From contig JABRWF010000003.1 of NCBI GenBank assembly GCA_018343915.1, positions 3,906,001 to 3,970,000 on the forward strand: 64,000 nucleotides of DNA, written 5' to 3'. The position numbers and the translations under genes were made by a program. The DNA is from Agroathelia rolfsii (Eukaryota > Basidiomycota > Agaricomycetes > Amylocorticiales > Amylocorticiaceae). Under the pieces are notes generated by a model that searched no databases, was not told where the DNA came from, and was given only the letters and a program-made list of their open reading frames with translations. Position 1 is the first letter of the stretch; every line of letters starts with the position of its first letter. Below, piece after piece: positions 24,046 through 36,465 of the stretch.

Positions 24046-24815
24046 GGCAATCACTCGTAAGAAGAGAGACAAGAGAGGATTAGAAGAGAGCACTGTCTCG
24101 GGTTGACTGCATATGTGCATACATTAAGTCGAGATCGCGGCAGCAAGTTAAATATTGAACTGCACCTCGATCGGTCACATTGCGTCATAGATGTTTAATA
24201 CATGCAGTAAGTACTACCGCACTGTAGCAATACATGTCCAGCGACGCCGAGTGTGGTCCGCAAATAATACCAACCACTGTAGTTTGGCACAAACCAACTA
24301 AGTCAAATTTCTCACTAACATACGATAATGGGTATATGTATTTGTTTTTCCATCGGTCTCAACATCAGTACTGGTGGCCGGCGACTTGACTGATACATCC
24401 ACATCTTGATGCACCTCCGACTCGGTGCCACCTTTTCGTCCGTAGTATATCTATTCATCGCTATGTACAATTTCCATCCAATAAATGCGATTGATCATCC
24501 TACATCAATTCGCCGACCAGTACGGGCTTCCAGCTCGGACTGAGTCGTGATCATAGCTCACTAAAAAAAACGAGACCCTGACTAATTGTAAGTTGATTTG
24601 CAAAAAGGCAAAAAATATGACATCACGCCAATGGGTCAATGTGAGAAATAAAATAAAAAGAGGTCACAACCATGATTGATGTTCCCGAGCCCGAATTCAC
24701 GAATTACACATAGCATCGCTAATGGCGGAACAAGCAACTCCCTGCTTAAGTTACCATGTTTTGAGGTGGTGTTGTCAGCATAGTACCCATCTTTTTTGCC
24801 ATTAGACTGAGTGAT
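24046..24815. other. Intergenic region, no gene supported
   Basis: 770 bp holding the reductase promoter and the TFIIIC-subunit 3' UTR. AT-rich with several A runs; no recognisable open frame, tRNA or repeat. Confidence 0.55.
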
Positions 24816-27455
24816 CTACTCCTCATCTGCATATCGTTTCTGTCTCGCATTGCTGTCCAGTTTCGCTTTCAACCGCTTTGCCTGTGATAATCAAAGGGAA
24901 AAAAAAAAAAAACAAGAATCGATCAGAATCGGAGCATCTCAACCCCTACCCACTCCGTAGCAAAGAACTCACCGCAGCAAACTCAGGCCCAAGCGCACCC
25001 TTGGCCATATTATTCTTACTTGGCCGTGGCCTCATCCTGCTCGCCACGGACGTGTTCATCGTCTTTGGTGCCGATGCAAGCGTCTCGAGCAGCTTGAGAC
25101 AACTTTCCTCGCTCGGGATGTATCCATCTAGGAGACAGAAGAATTTGTGGCGCAGGATGACCTTGATGCGTTCTAGTGCTGTGGAGTTGTACCATCCATC
25201 ACGTTCCTATGCGGCGCGAGTCTTGATTAGCAAATGGTGTGAAAAAGAAAAAGAAAAAAAAAGGGGGGGGGGATCTTACATCACATTCCGTCCTCAGCTC
25301 ATCTTCATCCTCAATCATGTTCTTAATCAAAGGATCGTGGATATCACATAATTGAAATGCGGCGGTTTCCTTTGTCTTCGTCTGTCCGTCAAATATATGC
25401 GTTTGTCTATATATGCAATTTATCGAGTTAGACAAAAGAGGAGAATATGTTGTAAAGAGAGACATACGGTCTTCCATTGAGCAACCTCTCATGCACAAGC
25501 GGCCGCCCGTCCTGACGCCTTCCGACGACCGAGGGGCGCTCGATGGGGTGGTTTACATTGCGGAAATATAGTCGTTGATAACTATAAGACAAAAATGAGA
25601 ATACTTGACAGGGAGGTAGTCCATATAGAAAATCAAATCACGTACAAACGCGCCTCGGGGTGCTTTCGTGGGTCATATGAAAACCGGACGAGCGTATCAC
25701 GCCAGGGACCATCTTGAAAGACGTAGCAAATGAGTGTTAGGAGGGTCTTGGAGCTGTGCGAGCAGTAAGGACAGAGAGAAATGATAGAAAAAGAAGTGAG
25801 AACGAAACAGTCTCAGGAGCAAGCGAGCACAACAAACGCACTTGTGGATCTCACGCGCCTCTCCAGCCGTGAATTGGTTCAGAAGAGCCTGTCGTGTCCA
25901 GCATGGACGCTCTTCAAATTTCTAACATAAGATGGGAAGAGAGCATCAATACACGGTTTAGCAAACAAGGTGGAGTAAAGGAAATTGTCCGAACCTGCTT
26001 CAATTTCTCATATAGGACCGGATCCATCTGAGCTCTGGCACCTCCAGCGTTCTTAGGTGGGCCTGTTGGCACCTGAACACAATCCATGGGTATGATCAAC
26101 CACAATAACAGCCCAAACAGACGCGCATATATGTAAATTGCATATGATGCGCAAACCAGAGAGGAAAGGAAGAACAGAAGATATACCTGAGGATCGCTGA
26201 ACATAATCGTAGCCGGTCCAGTGCCTTTCCACTTCATCCTGTTCACCAGCCGTTTCTTCTCCTCTCCTGTCTGCTCGTTAATGACGGTAGTGATCATTGA
26301 GGCCGGATTTGCTTTGAAGCTAATTTTATTTATTTTATTGACATCAATGGTTCAGAAAGAGGATAAACAAACTGGGACGTACTTGTAATTGATCGGTATA
26401 CCCTGGCGACTAAACACGGGCGGGGGGAACAGACGCAAGTTACTCCTCCTCCCCTCATGAGACTCTAAGTTGGAGGAGTTACCGTCGCGTTCTTGCTCGC
26501 CCATTAGTGCTGGGTCAACAGGAATAGTATTACCACCCGTGGTCGAGGACTCCCCTCCGCCAGCACTGTTCAGACCAAAATCATCTCGTTCTTTAGGAAT
26601 GACGAATTTCCGGATGGCATCGACTAGTAAGAAAGAGATCATGTGAATACCTCAGCAACGACAATCCTACAGTTGGGATTATGTTATGCACCATTCATAG
26701 CATCCATAGCAAGCCGAAGTTGAACGATAGGATCCTCCCAGTCGGGTTGGTACTGAAAATCGGCCATGTCTATGTCCAGACAAGAAAACCAAGCACCATG
26801 GTCAGAGAGAAATGAACACAAGGTAAATCCCCAATTCAGTCCAGAGCTCAACAGACATTGATGCACGCTTATATACATAGGTTGATACGCCTATAAATGA
26901 GGGGAATGGACGCTCACTTCGGAATCTCACAGTCTTATGCATCACACCCACGGCCTCCGTCGTATACTCACCCACAACACCACCATCCGGCCTGCGTTTC
27001 TTCCGCTTAACGACCTTGAGCACGATATTATTCGTGTTAACAAGGTTCCCAGGAACAGGATGTGCAAATGGATTTCCAGGGCGGAAGTTGAGCTCGAGCA
27101 CGGTCTCTAGCGCAGTTGCGGTGGGTCGTGTGAATGCGGTATCGAGTGCGCGTTGGCCGCCGAGGCATTGAACGGCGAGCGGGACGGAGGAGGGCTGGAC
27201 ATACCCCGGGTATTCAACCGAGTAGAGGTGGGTGTTGGTCGGTAAGGGGAGATCGAGCGGGTCGGATGGGATGGTTATTTGCGTGTGGGGAGGTAGTGCT
27301 GGATCTGTTGGTGGTGGTGGTTGTTCTCTTTCTTCTTCTTGAAGGGCTGGATCAATGACAGGTTCAGGGGGCGGGTGGTAGTTGAAATCGTCAAGCGTGT
27401 AGGAGGATGGGCCAGCGATAGAAGCGCCATCCCATTGAGATGGACCAGTCATCAT
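24816..27455 (-). CDS. sfc1: RNA polymerase III factor TFIIIC subunit (Tfc1/Sfc1, GTF3C5-like)
   Basis: Subunit of the tau-A module of TFIIIC, which binds the A box of tRNA genes and helps place TFIIIB. Eleven exons: 27455-26918, 26769-26692, 26623-26383, 26319-26187, 26072-25995, 25921-25842, 25753-25646, 25581-25468, 25406-25280, 25206-24973, 24881-24816; 598 residues. Seen: VEYPGYV and RPGNPFAHPVPG in the N-terminal half (triple-barrel dimerisation region), VRFRNMADFQYQPDWED, and the C-terminal half with FEERPCWTRQALLNQF, DGPWRDTLVRFSYDPR and YQRLYFRN, characteristic of this family. The N terminus is Pro-rich. Two ATG codons are adjacent (27455 and 27452); the first is taken. The tail is basic. 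Confidence 0.93.
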
Positions 27456-27600
27456 CACAATACCATTGAGAGAAATAGACGCTCAGATCGTCACAGGCGC
27501 GAGGGGTCACAATAGTCACGAATATGCTGCGTCACGCATACAGAGATGATGCAATCCGCTGGCAAATGCATATGCATTACTACTGGAAGGTAGCTTTACT

Positions 27601-28250
27601 TTACTTTTTCTTGGTAGCACTCATCACCTCTTGGACCATTTCCTGTCGATGATGCGTACACAATTGAATACATCAAAGCATCATCATGAGACACGGAAAA
27701 CGTACCGATGAGTTCGTCAAATCAATCCCAGCCTTCTTCAGTTCCTCCATCAGCTTCTGTGCACCCTGCCTAAACTCGCTGTTCATAGCCAACTTCATCA
27801 TCTCCATCGTCGTCGGTGGGCGTGTCGTGTCAAGACCTGGGATGCACATCATTCGCAACAGTTAATAAAGTGGTATACGCAGTGCATATCATCACCGCTG
27901 TATGCAATAGCAACAAGCGGGGGGGGGGAAGAAACAGCAGGGCACACACCTTGTTTCTGCATAAGCTGACCAAACTCCTGCACGGCCTTGAGCGCCTCGG
28001 GCTTGTCTACGAGCTCGCGGAAGAGCTGTGTATCCTTCAGTCTCGATACGAGCGAATCCATGTCTTCAGATGCCTGTCGTCTAGGCGTCGTCGAGAATAG
28101 TCGACCCCCTCGTCCTTGCCATGCTGCTGCTGAATTTGATGTTCGTGCGAGTACATGGAATTTGGACAGTGATGCGGGTGCAGGTGCTACAGCCGCACGA
28201 GTGCGAAGGGCGCTAGATGCTGCTTGGCGAAGGACGTTGGCTCGTAACAT
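27601..28250 (-). CDS. Small predicted mitochondrial protein of unknown function
   Basis: 157 residues from exons 28250-27950, 27836-27706, 27642-27601. The first about 65 residues are rich in Arg, Ala and Ser with almost no acids and contain FSTTPRR, which strongly suggests a mitochondrial presequence. The rest is helical and charged: LKDTQLFRELVDKPEALKA, then TMEMMKLAMNSEFRQGAQKL and a Lys-rich end. The exon joins keep frame and use clean GT-AG sites. I do not recognise a named family; the start lies 237 bp from the divergent Psf3 start. Confidence 0.8.
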
Positions 28251-28487
28251 GTTCGTTTGAATATATTAGAAAAGTATAATTTGTTGTTGGATTCCGAGTT
28301 GTGCTAGTCAAGACAGCAATGAGTGGGGAATACAACGGTGACTAATTTACTAATTCAGGAAGGGAACACCCGCGAGCACGTGACTTTTGATTCATTTCCC
28401 CGCATCCGGATTCCGAATCGAGGCCAAGTATACAATGGCAGCTTGCAACCCACTTTCCATTTACTATCATAATAATCTAATGAGCTC

Positions 28488-29643
28488 ATGGACGACGACT
28501 ACTATTCTATAGAGGCAATCCTCGCCGAAAATCAGGCATGACACATAGATACTCTCTGAAGCAGCTTCCTTTTAATGTTGGCAACGATTTGGATGCCACT
28601 CTGCTCGGTGTCTGATGCCTATAGAAAATCCAATGTGCATTCAAAGTCGACCTCCCTGATCTGGGTCATCTCGCGGGTGGGAATGAACGCGACGTACGTG
28701 CGTGTGTCGGAACAAATTACCATCGGAAGTCTAACGCGCCAATGGATCTATACATTGCATTCATGATAGATCAAAGCACTTAGCAAGATCCCCCTCCCGC
28801 TCTGGCTCTCATATACCATGATACTCTCGTGCGTAAAACTATGCCTCTTTTCTATTTAAGATCCCTTCTTGATTCAAAGTAATATGAATACATACACACA
28901 CAAAAATGCGCAAACAGCGACTGGGCCGATTTCACCGTTCCTGCACCGTTCCACCAGCGTGTGCGCAACGCGCTCAACGCCGAGGCGACCAGCGTCCGGC
29001 TCGCGCAGCTCGTCGGAGCGGGCGGAACATGGTATGGATTCGGAAGGAATCTCATGGGCTTGTGAGTAATAAAGCAATTAAACAGCTCCCTTTTATATCG
29101 CTCATCTCCTGTTTTTCGTAATGCTTAACGATGACTCTTCTATTTCCCTCTTTTTCTTTTCTTTCTCTTCTATGTATTTGTAGGTTAACAGAGGAAGGTG
29201 CAGAGGAGATATCTAGGATCTTGACGAAGGTATGTTATCATGCGTGGCAGGAACCCCTATCTCATCCAGAGCAGGAGATTATAATCTGATAAAATGTCAA
29301 TGTTATTCATTAAACCCCTAGACCTTCAAGGAACGCGTCGTGGAAGTTATCGACCAAGCGCAGCACTTTGCCGTCCTTGGACCTGCTGGAGCTGGAGGTG
29401 GCGGCAGTAGTGGCGGGGGCGGGAGTGCTGGTGGAGACTCGGCGCAGACGTTTAGAGAGGGGCTGGATGTTACGGAACGAGAGTGTATGTCTTTCTCTTT
29501 GATTAGCTCGTGTGTTTGGGTTTCGCTGATAGTGGTGGTGCTGGTGGTGCTGGCGATGATGGAATGCAGTGTTTATGCTGGCCCAGGAAAGTGCGAGGCG
29601 GACGAAGATGTGGTATGAGATGAGCGACAAGGGGCGAAGGTGA
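28488..29643 (+). CDS. psf3: GINS complex subunit Psf3
   Basis: Subunit of the GINS tetramer, part of the CMG replicative helicase. Exons 28488-28535, 28625-28693, 28770-28828, 28918-29061, 29184-29229, 29322-29484, 29570-29643; 200 residues, the usual size. Seen: start DDDYYSIEAILAENQ, then KIQCAFKVDLPDLGHL, LPLWLSY, HQRVRNALNAEATSV, TWYGFGRNLMGL, and a C-terminal helix TERELFMLAQESARR, in the order of Psf3 proteins. A Gly/Ser-rich linker (about 25 residues) interrupts the helical domain. The first intron (28536-28624) begins GC. The stop lies 55 bp from the convergent Pkr1 stop. The exact last exon is slightly less certain than the rest. Confidence 0.9.
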
Positions 29644-29698
29644 TGATGTCAGCGTCAGTAGCAGCGGCATTTACTAGTGCCAGCGGTAATGGTAATGC

Positions 29699-30075
29699 TT
29701 ATGAATCCTTTTTCTCCTGTGTAATGGCTGTCGTCTGTGCATTACTATCATCACTGGACGTGGGAGCTGGGGTGTTTTGTAGCTCATAGATGACCCTTGT
29801 AATATATCAATGCCCTGTTCTATGCACAAGGCCCATGGTACATACCATTTTACACTGATCCAGAGACCAAGCTCGATGAGGGAGAGGAAAAAGAAATGGT
29901 AGCTGCGCGTGACGAACAGGAGCGAGAGGAGGACAAGGAGAAGAAAAGCGAATGCGCCGTCGACGATTTTGAGGAATGTGGGATGGAGAGACGAGCCGGG
30001 CTTGAGGATAGCAGAGACGCCATCGAGCACCAGGTTGTTGTCGTCATTGCTGTCTTGAGTAACAGGAGCAGACAT
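29699..30075 (-). CDS. pkr1: Pkr1-like ER membrane protein (V-ATPase assembly factor)
   Basis: 108 residues from exons 30075-29846 and 29795-29699. Pkr1 proteins of the ER membrane are needed for assembly of the vacuolar H+-ATPase Vo sector. Seen: SILKPGSSLHPTFL followed by two hydrophobic segments separated by RSYHFFF and ending with IELGLWISVKW, the family pattern. Splicing gives the tail WVIYELQNTP and a Ser/Thr/Gln-rich end KKDS. Starting ATG 30075 is 169 bp from the divergent neighbour's ATG. Confidence 0.87.
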
Positions 30076-30244
30076 GGCTGTAAGTGGAATAGAGTACGTG
30101 TATACAATGTAACAATGTTGTGATCTACGGAATTTGAATAGACTTCAATGTATACAAAAAACTCTTAATTGCCTTATTAGCAGCGCCAAGCACTCTACTA
30201 CCACATACCGCCCAACCACTCCCATTTCCTCGACGGCCGCGCGC

Positions 30245-30902
30245 ATGAGCAGAGACGATAATGAGGCTGCGGTTGCAGCCACTGTCCCCGCCAGACAAAT
30301 TACTATCATTGACGAAGACAGCAGCGCTGGGCCGAGCAAGCCAACAGCAATCCACTTAACGATCCCGCAGCGCCTGCTGCTCGTACCCGGCACGGCGGTC
30401 TTCACGGGGCTCATCCTTGGCTTTGTGCGCGGTTCGCGAGCAGCGGGACTGCGCTTCCTGGCGGAGAATGCACACCGTGCGCCGCGGACAGTGCAAGGGT
30501 GGTACTTTTACCAAAAGACGAAAAACTACCGTGTACTGCTGGCGGGGCTCAAGTCAGGCGGACTGGAGGCGCTGCGGCTGGGAGCTGTGGCGGGGACGTG
30601 GGTGGCGGGTGAAGAGGCGCTGTCCCGGGCTGGGGGTGGAATCGAGGATGCAAAGGAAATAGGGGCCGGGTTGCTGACTGGTTTGGTGTTTTCTGGCGTG
30701 TGTGAGAGACGATGCTACTGGGTGGCCCCCTCTGGCCGTTTGAAGCTGGTATTCATGGATTCACTGCACAGATCGACTACCTCTACGGACAGCGCGCCAG
30801 AGTGTGCTGCTGGGCACGTTGGTCGGGGCAAGTGTCTCTGGCCTGCGCTGGGTGCGCCAACAGGCCAACGTCATCGTGGAGTCGGGCGACGGCGGACAAT
30901 GA
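30245..30902 (+). CDS. Conserved membrane protein of unknown function
   Basis: 195 residues from exons 30245-30701 and 30772-30902. The first ATG in frame (30245) is chosen; upstream in-frame sequence lacks ATG. After a polar N terminus comes LLLVPGTAVFTGLILGF, then a Arg-rich loop and VQGWYFYQKTKNYRVLLAGLK, a Gly/Ala-rich segment, and a second pair of Gly-rich hydrophobic helices (LLTGLVFSGVYRLPLR, VLLGTLVGASVSGLRWVRQQ). The Gly-rich helices recall Tim17/22-like membrane proteins, but I cannot assign a family. Splicing across 30702-30771 is needed to obtain the second half. Confidence 0.8.
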
Positions 30903-31040
30903 TGATGATGATAAGGGTGTTCTGTGCTTCGTCCCTAATAGTACTAATACTACTCCCCTTCATTTCTCCTACTCATTCTCCTCCTCCTCCTCCTCTTTCT
31001 ACTTTTACTCTACCCCCATACAATATTAACTGTAATCATC

Positions 31041-34000
31041 ATGATCAAGTCCATGTGGCCCTCGAGTGCCGTCTCAACGCCGGCGGTTACAACAAATCAG
31101 CAAGAGCTGCTCACGCCTAGGCCGGGCCTATCATCAGCCAGAGCCTTGGAGCAAAATCCATTTGAGAGCCAGCTAGCGTCTGCTGCTGCTGCCACCACCA
31201 CCAGCACCACCTCCTCTTCATCATCGACAACGAATAGTAACCTAAAACCGATCCATCATTCCCTTTTGAGGGTCGACATCAGCATCCCACACGCAGGCCA
31301 GAACCTCGGTCTCTTCACTCCTCCCATTCACTCCCCCTCAGGCACCGCCCTGCGCACACCAGCCCCTGCAGCGTTGACGACCGCTCTTCATGCCCCCGCC
31401 TTCAACATGCAACAGCCACCTCCCGTTAAACGTCGCTCTGCAAACGATGAGATCAAATCTTCATCGCCATCCTCTAGCAATGGTAGTGTCAATCAGCAGC
31501 AACAGCAACAAACTCAGCAGCAGCAGCAGCAGCCCCCATCGTCCACCGTTGGAGTGACCTCTCGGGGCCAAATCCATGTCAAGCTCATCTCTGCCCGTGC
31601 CCTCAACGTTCCCTCACCCCACTCGCGTCCCTATGTCGTCGTCCAGTTTGAGCAAAACGAATTTGTCAGCAGAGACCCCACTGATGAGATGGACAAGGAG
31701 GTCAAGGGCACCCCCATCACCAAAGGTGGCTCCGGCCCTCAATCCAATGCTAGTACTGGTGCTGCTATACCGCCTCCTCTCTCCCGCCAGACGTCCTCAG
31801 CTGCCATCGGTGCCCTCGATGCCATCAGTGCCAAAGCAGACGCCGCCTTGGCCGCCGTCAACGCCAAACGTAACAGTGGTGTCAACAGCAGCAAGGGGGG
31901 TGTCGCCTCCTCTTCTTCTGCAACCGCCTCGCCAGTCTCATCTCTGTCATCATCGGGATCTATCCAGCCGCCCTCATCGGTCTCGACCACGGCATCCAAT
32001 CACCTCTTTGGTCGCTTATCTGCCCACAATCCCGTCTGGAAGCATGAAGTCTCTTTGTGAGTCTCGGCCCTCTGCCCTTTTTTTTTTTTTTTTTTGAACA
32101 TTATTCATCCGATCCAAAAATTTAATTGACGATCTTCTCAATTTTTCTTCTTCCTCTCATCACACATACAATAGTGACGTGACCTCGGGAGACTCGCTGA
32201 TTACTTTCAATGTTTACGATCGCTCGACGGAGGACCACGGATTTCTTGGCACCGTTCAAATAAAGCCCATTCTGGTCCACGACCATACCGTTGATCAGTG
32301 GTACAAGTGAGTCCACCATTGCCTCGTGTATGTGTCGCCTGGCAGACTGACTAATGCATCGTGCTCGCCTAGACTCCGACCATTTGAAAATGAAAACGTA
32401 AGCGGAGAAATGCGTGTCCAGATTACGTTTGAGCAATACAAGGTGAGTTCACAAATTTCCAATTTAATTCTCCTTTTTTTTTCTTTGCAAATGTATACGC
32501 CCAAAATGCGGAGATTGACTGACATCTTTTTTCTTGTCTTGCTATCCCCAAATTGCAAAAATTACGCGCACAGACCAAGCGTGCCCTAACACCCCGCGAT
32601 TTTGAGTTCCTCAAGCTCATCGGCCGCGGTACATTCGGAAAAGTCTTCCAGGTTCGCAAACGCGACACGAAACGCATCTATGCCATGAAGGTCCTCTCCA
32701 AACGCGAGATCGTGGCGAAGAAGGAAGTGGCGCACACGATCGGCGAACGCAAGATCCTCCAACGCTCGCTCGATTCGCCCTTCCTCGTCGGCCTCAAGTT
32801 CTCGTTCCAGACCGACTCGGATTTGTACCTCGTCACTGACTTCAAGTCCGGCGGTGAGCTTTTCTGGCACCTCCAGCGCGAGACGCGCTTCTCCGAGGAG
32901 CGAGCCCGATTCTACGTCGCCGAGCTCGTCCTCGCGCTCGAGCACCTGCACAGGTACGACATCGTCTACCGCGACCTCAAGCCGGAGAACATCCTCCTCG
33001 ATGCCACGGGTCACGTTGCGCTCTGCGATTTTGGGCTCTCCAAGGCTGACCTGCGCGCGGACGAGCTGACGACGACGTTTTGCGGCACAACGGAGTATCT
33101 CGCGCCGGAAGTGCTTCTCGACGAGCATGGATACTCGAAACTCGTCGACTTTTGGAGTCTGGGCGTGTTGCTGTTTGAGATGTGCTGTGGATGGAGTCCG
33201 TTTTACGCCGAGGACACACAACAAATGTATAAGAACATATGTTTTGGGAAGATTAGATTTCCGAGGGGGGTGATTAATGAAGATGGCAAGCAGTTCGTCA
33301 AAGGGGTGAGTATTCTAAATTCTCCTTTCATCCATTTTCTTTTTTTTGTCTTGCCTGTTACCGTCTTTGGCTAACTTTTTTTTTTTTTTTTTTATACCCC
33401 CTTTCCCAAAATACATATAGCTCTTGAATCGCAATCCGAAACACCGCCTGGGCTCGCAGCGCGACGCGGAGGAGCTGAAAGAGCATGCGTTCTTCAAGAC
33501 GATTGACTGGGCAGCGCTGGCGCTGAAACAGGTCACACCGCCGTTCAAGCCCGACGTCGAGTCGGACGAATCGACGAACAACTTCGACCCCGAGTTCACC
33601 TCGGCCGACGTGCGCGATCTGGCGGCGGACTTGGGCGAGGATGCGTTTTTAGACGAGGACGATCCGTCCGAGGACTGGGTCGCGTCCACGTCGCGATCGT
33701 TTGGCGGTGGGGTGCATACGCCGAACGGTCCGCTGGGAAGTGAGCGGAATAGTCCTAGTTTGAGTAGGCAGAATAGTCGTGGTGGAGGTGGGGGTATGGC
33801 GCTTAATCCTCTATTCGCCATGACGCCTGCGCATGGGCCCGGGGCGGCTGGTGCTGCTAATGGACATCATAACGGGCCACGGACGAGTACGGGCGGTGCG
33901 TCGGGGAAGAACGGGGCAATTCAGATCAAGTCGAAGAAGAAGAGGAAGAGTGCCGCGGGCAGCCCGTTGACGAACAGTGTGCAGGAGCATTTCAGGGGCT

Positions 34001-34197
34001 TCACCTATTCCGGTGGAGAGAGTTTGGTGATCCCGGCTGGCCTGGCGTCAAGGCATGAGCAAAATTCGAATGAGGCTGTGGATGAGGAGGAGACACAAGG
34101 GGTGTCGACAGAGGATGAGGTTGATGACTTTTCAAGCTCGGCGGGGAGGTATGCACAAGCGCGGAGGAATGGACAGGGGTTAGATGATGAGATCTAA
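31041..34197 (+). CDS. ypk1: AGC protein kinase, Ypk1/Gad8-type (TORC2 effector)
   Basis: Ser/Thr kinase of 908 residues; exons 31041-32056, 32175-32306, 32373-32442, 32574-33305, 33421-34197. Residues 1-170 are Ser/Gln-rich and disordered; about 175-400 form a C2-like region, split by a Ser/Ala-rich insert and resuming with FDVTSGDSLITFNVYD and VQITFEQYK. The kinase domain starts near 416: Gly loop GRGTFGKVF, Lys in YAMKVL, YRDLKPEN, CDFGLSK, and an activation loop TTFCGTTEYLAPE with the PDK1-site Thr. The C tail has a turn motif near SPLTNS (about 832) and hydrophobic motif FRGFTY (about 842-847), the TORC2 target. In yeast and fission yeast such kinases control membrane stress and sphingolipids. 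Intron 33306-33420 has a long T run. Confidence 0.93.
31493..31532 (+). repeat. CAG/CAA repeat coding polyglutamine
   Basis: Two Gln runs interrupted by one Thr codon in the disordered N-terminal part of the Ypk1-type kinase. Mixed CAG and CAA codons. Confidence 0.85.
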
Positions 34198-34867
34198 GAA
34201 GAGAGGTCGGTGCGTTGATGTAAAGTGTAGGTGCGTCTCTCTTCACTCCTCGATATATTGTATCCCGATTGCAGTGCTGATCGCTTTAGCCTTTTGGTTT
34301 TCATAGAATATAATGTCAAGGCTACATACCAATCTCTTCTTTTTCTATCATCATTACCATCATACCTCTACCTCTACCTATCTTCATACCAACAAGACCC
34401 TTGTGATTATATGCGCACTGTTTTTTTTTACGCTGCTATGATTTTCCCCCCTCCTTCTTTACTAGGATAATATGTACGAGTAGTTTACTATCATCTTCAT
34501 CTTCATCAGTATTCAATAAATGTCATTTCCTATATCGTATTCACTCTACTATCTAAGCGCGCATACATCCAAGCTCGAGTGAATAGCATATGCTATTCTG
34601 TAAGGGAAAATAGTGATTTAGGTGAATCATTTTACTTAGCTGAAAGCTCGAGATGCCTGTTTTGTTATCTTTTGCGACATAACTAATAGGTCGGCAGCTG
34701 TTCATACGGAGAAAACTAACTGTCTTCGTGCAAGTTGTTCTTGGAATCACAACTACGTGTGTACGTCATGCATCCTTTTCTTCCCACACAACAACGACCA
34801 TCATCACTGTGGTCCTCTGACGTACAGATATCTGGGGAAACTACTAATAGTACATCTACTGCTACCG
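34198..34867. other. Intergenic region, no gene supported
   Basis: 670 bp holding the kinase 3' UTR and the promoter of the next gene on the same strand. Pyrimidine-rich stretches, no recognisable open frame. Confidence 0.55.
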
Positions 34868-36465
34868 ATGTCTTCTCTTCTTCCAGATAACCTTATATCT
34901 GTTTTGGTGGGCTCCAAGTCCGTTATTTTTCAAGGGACTTATCCTGCTTCGTTCCCTATCCATTTTGCTTTAGACTATGCTGCTGCTGCTAATCATAATC
35001 TCAATCTTGACCAACTCGACTCCAACTCGACTCAAAACAAGAAAATACTCTTCCTCAGTGCAGTATCCCGCCCACACCTACAGCGCACTCTCAAAGCCTA
35101 CAATGACACCTGGCTCGCGCACCATTCAGCCCTGGGCCGTATCGCATCGGCTGTCTCCTCTAGGATAGAGATCCAGTTGGGTGTGATTTAATTATTTGTT
35201 CCTGAGTATCTTTTGCGTGTTAAGATCTGAATCAATTCACTGTGCCCCCTCCTCCCTCCCTCCCCCCCCCTCACACACACGCTTTCTTGATCTTCCTTGA
35301 ATCCTTGCTTGGGCTTTTGTGATATGTTTTGTCGATATCTCTATTATGACCACATGCCTCCATAGCTATCCCCCGTCCGTTGCCCACCTCGTCCTTTTAC
35401 TCGCTGCGCTGCAGTATCCTCAAGCAGCTGTCGCTACCGATACAGATAGTAGTAGCAGTAATGGCATTGTCAGGCCTTTGGCGGGTCTGCCATCAGATAC
35501 TGAGCAGAAGATGATCTTGGATGATATCCCGGGTTTGATTGTGCTGTATGAGCCCTCGGTGTATTTGTTCCCTGACGAAGACAGCGAGGGGGATCACGAA
35601 GAAGATGCGAGTATTAATGGTAAGTGATCGCTTCTAACCTACCACGAGGGGCTTGTGTTTATGTGAGGGGTAAAGAAGAAGGAAGGGGAGACGCTAATGA
35701 TTCCTCCTCGCGTTTACGAGCTCTGGGGAGTAACACCGCAGAGACCTCTTCAGTCTCTGTTTCGTCGTATCTATCTATCCTGGCACGAGTGTTGACTACG
35801 GTGTCTCAGCTTGGTACGCAAACAGAGTAAGAGTGCTTCCTTCCTCTTGTCATCTCTTTCTTACATTGCCGGGAACCTTTTTGATAATTAGACGTCCTAT
35901 TGTGGTCGTGTTTGATTCCAAGCTACAAGACTTGCGACTTCCCGTGATCTCTCCGTCCCGCCTGGCTATTTCCCGTCAAGTTCATATCGACGAGGAAGAG
36001 GGCGAAAGCGCAGATAATGGTGATGAAGTGGAAGCCAAAGCTCCCAGGAAGGAGGCGGTAGCGCCGCTTGCTCATCAATACTTCCAATGGATTGGCGATT
36101 TCGAGTATGCAGGTAAATATTTTTCTTTGTAAATTAAATATGTTTGTTTCTTGCATACAATGACTTCTTAACTACGCCTTTCTCAAGCCCGTTCTTTGAA
36201 GAGTGACGACGAGGTGGTGCATACGGGAGTATTACATCTGCATCATGGTACCGTTGCGGATAACCGCCAAGATGATTCTATGAGCTGGGAATACACTGAG
36301 CGTATGAGGACGACTGGGACAACGCTAACATGGCAATGATTAGTTTGCATGGCGCCCCTTGACCTATTTGCAGGCCCTGGGTGTATGCGCGCTGCCACTT
36401 TCGTGATCAGTCCTTTCATAGTTAGTTATCATGTATCATTGATGCCTTGCTATATTCATTCGTGA
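34868..36465 (+). CDS. Protein of unknown function, possibly a RecA-fold relative
   Basis: About 389 residues from exons 34868-35175, 35366-35619, 35676-35826, 35892-36112, 36188-36301, 36344-36465. The pieces join in frame: ISVLVGSKSVIFQGTYPASF and KILFLSAVSRPHLQRTL in exon 1, HYPPSVAHLVLLLAAL after the first splice, IPGLIVLYEPSVYLF, then SYLSILARVL, PIVVVFDSKLQDLRLPVI and APLAHQYFQWIGDFEYA. The alternation of beta strands and helices, with strand-like VLFLS and LIVLYEP segments, recalls ATPase-dead RecA-like proteins (for example Elp6 or recombination accessory factors), but no Walker motif is seen and I cannot name the family. The last exon is the weakest part and may be wrong. The 190-nt first intron is long for this genome. 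Confidence 0.62.

Noticed and set aside
32586..33224. Long minus-strand frame of 212 codons opposite the kinase gene.
   Set aside because: Antisense shadow of the strongly conserved kinase domain with biased codon use.
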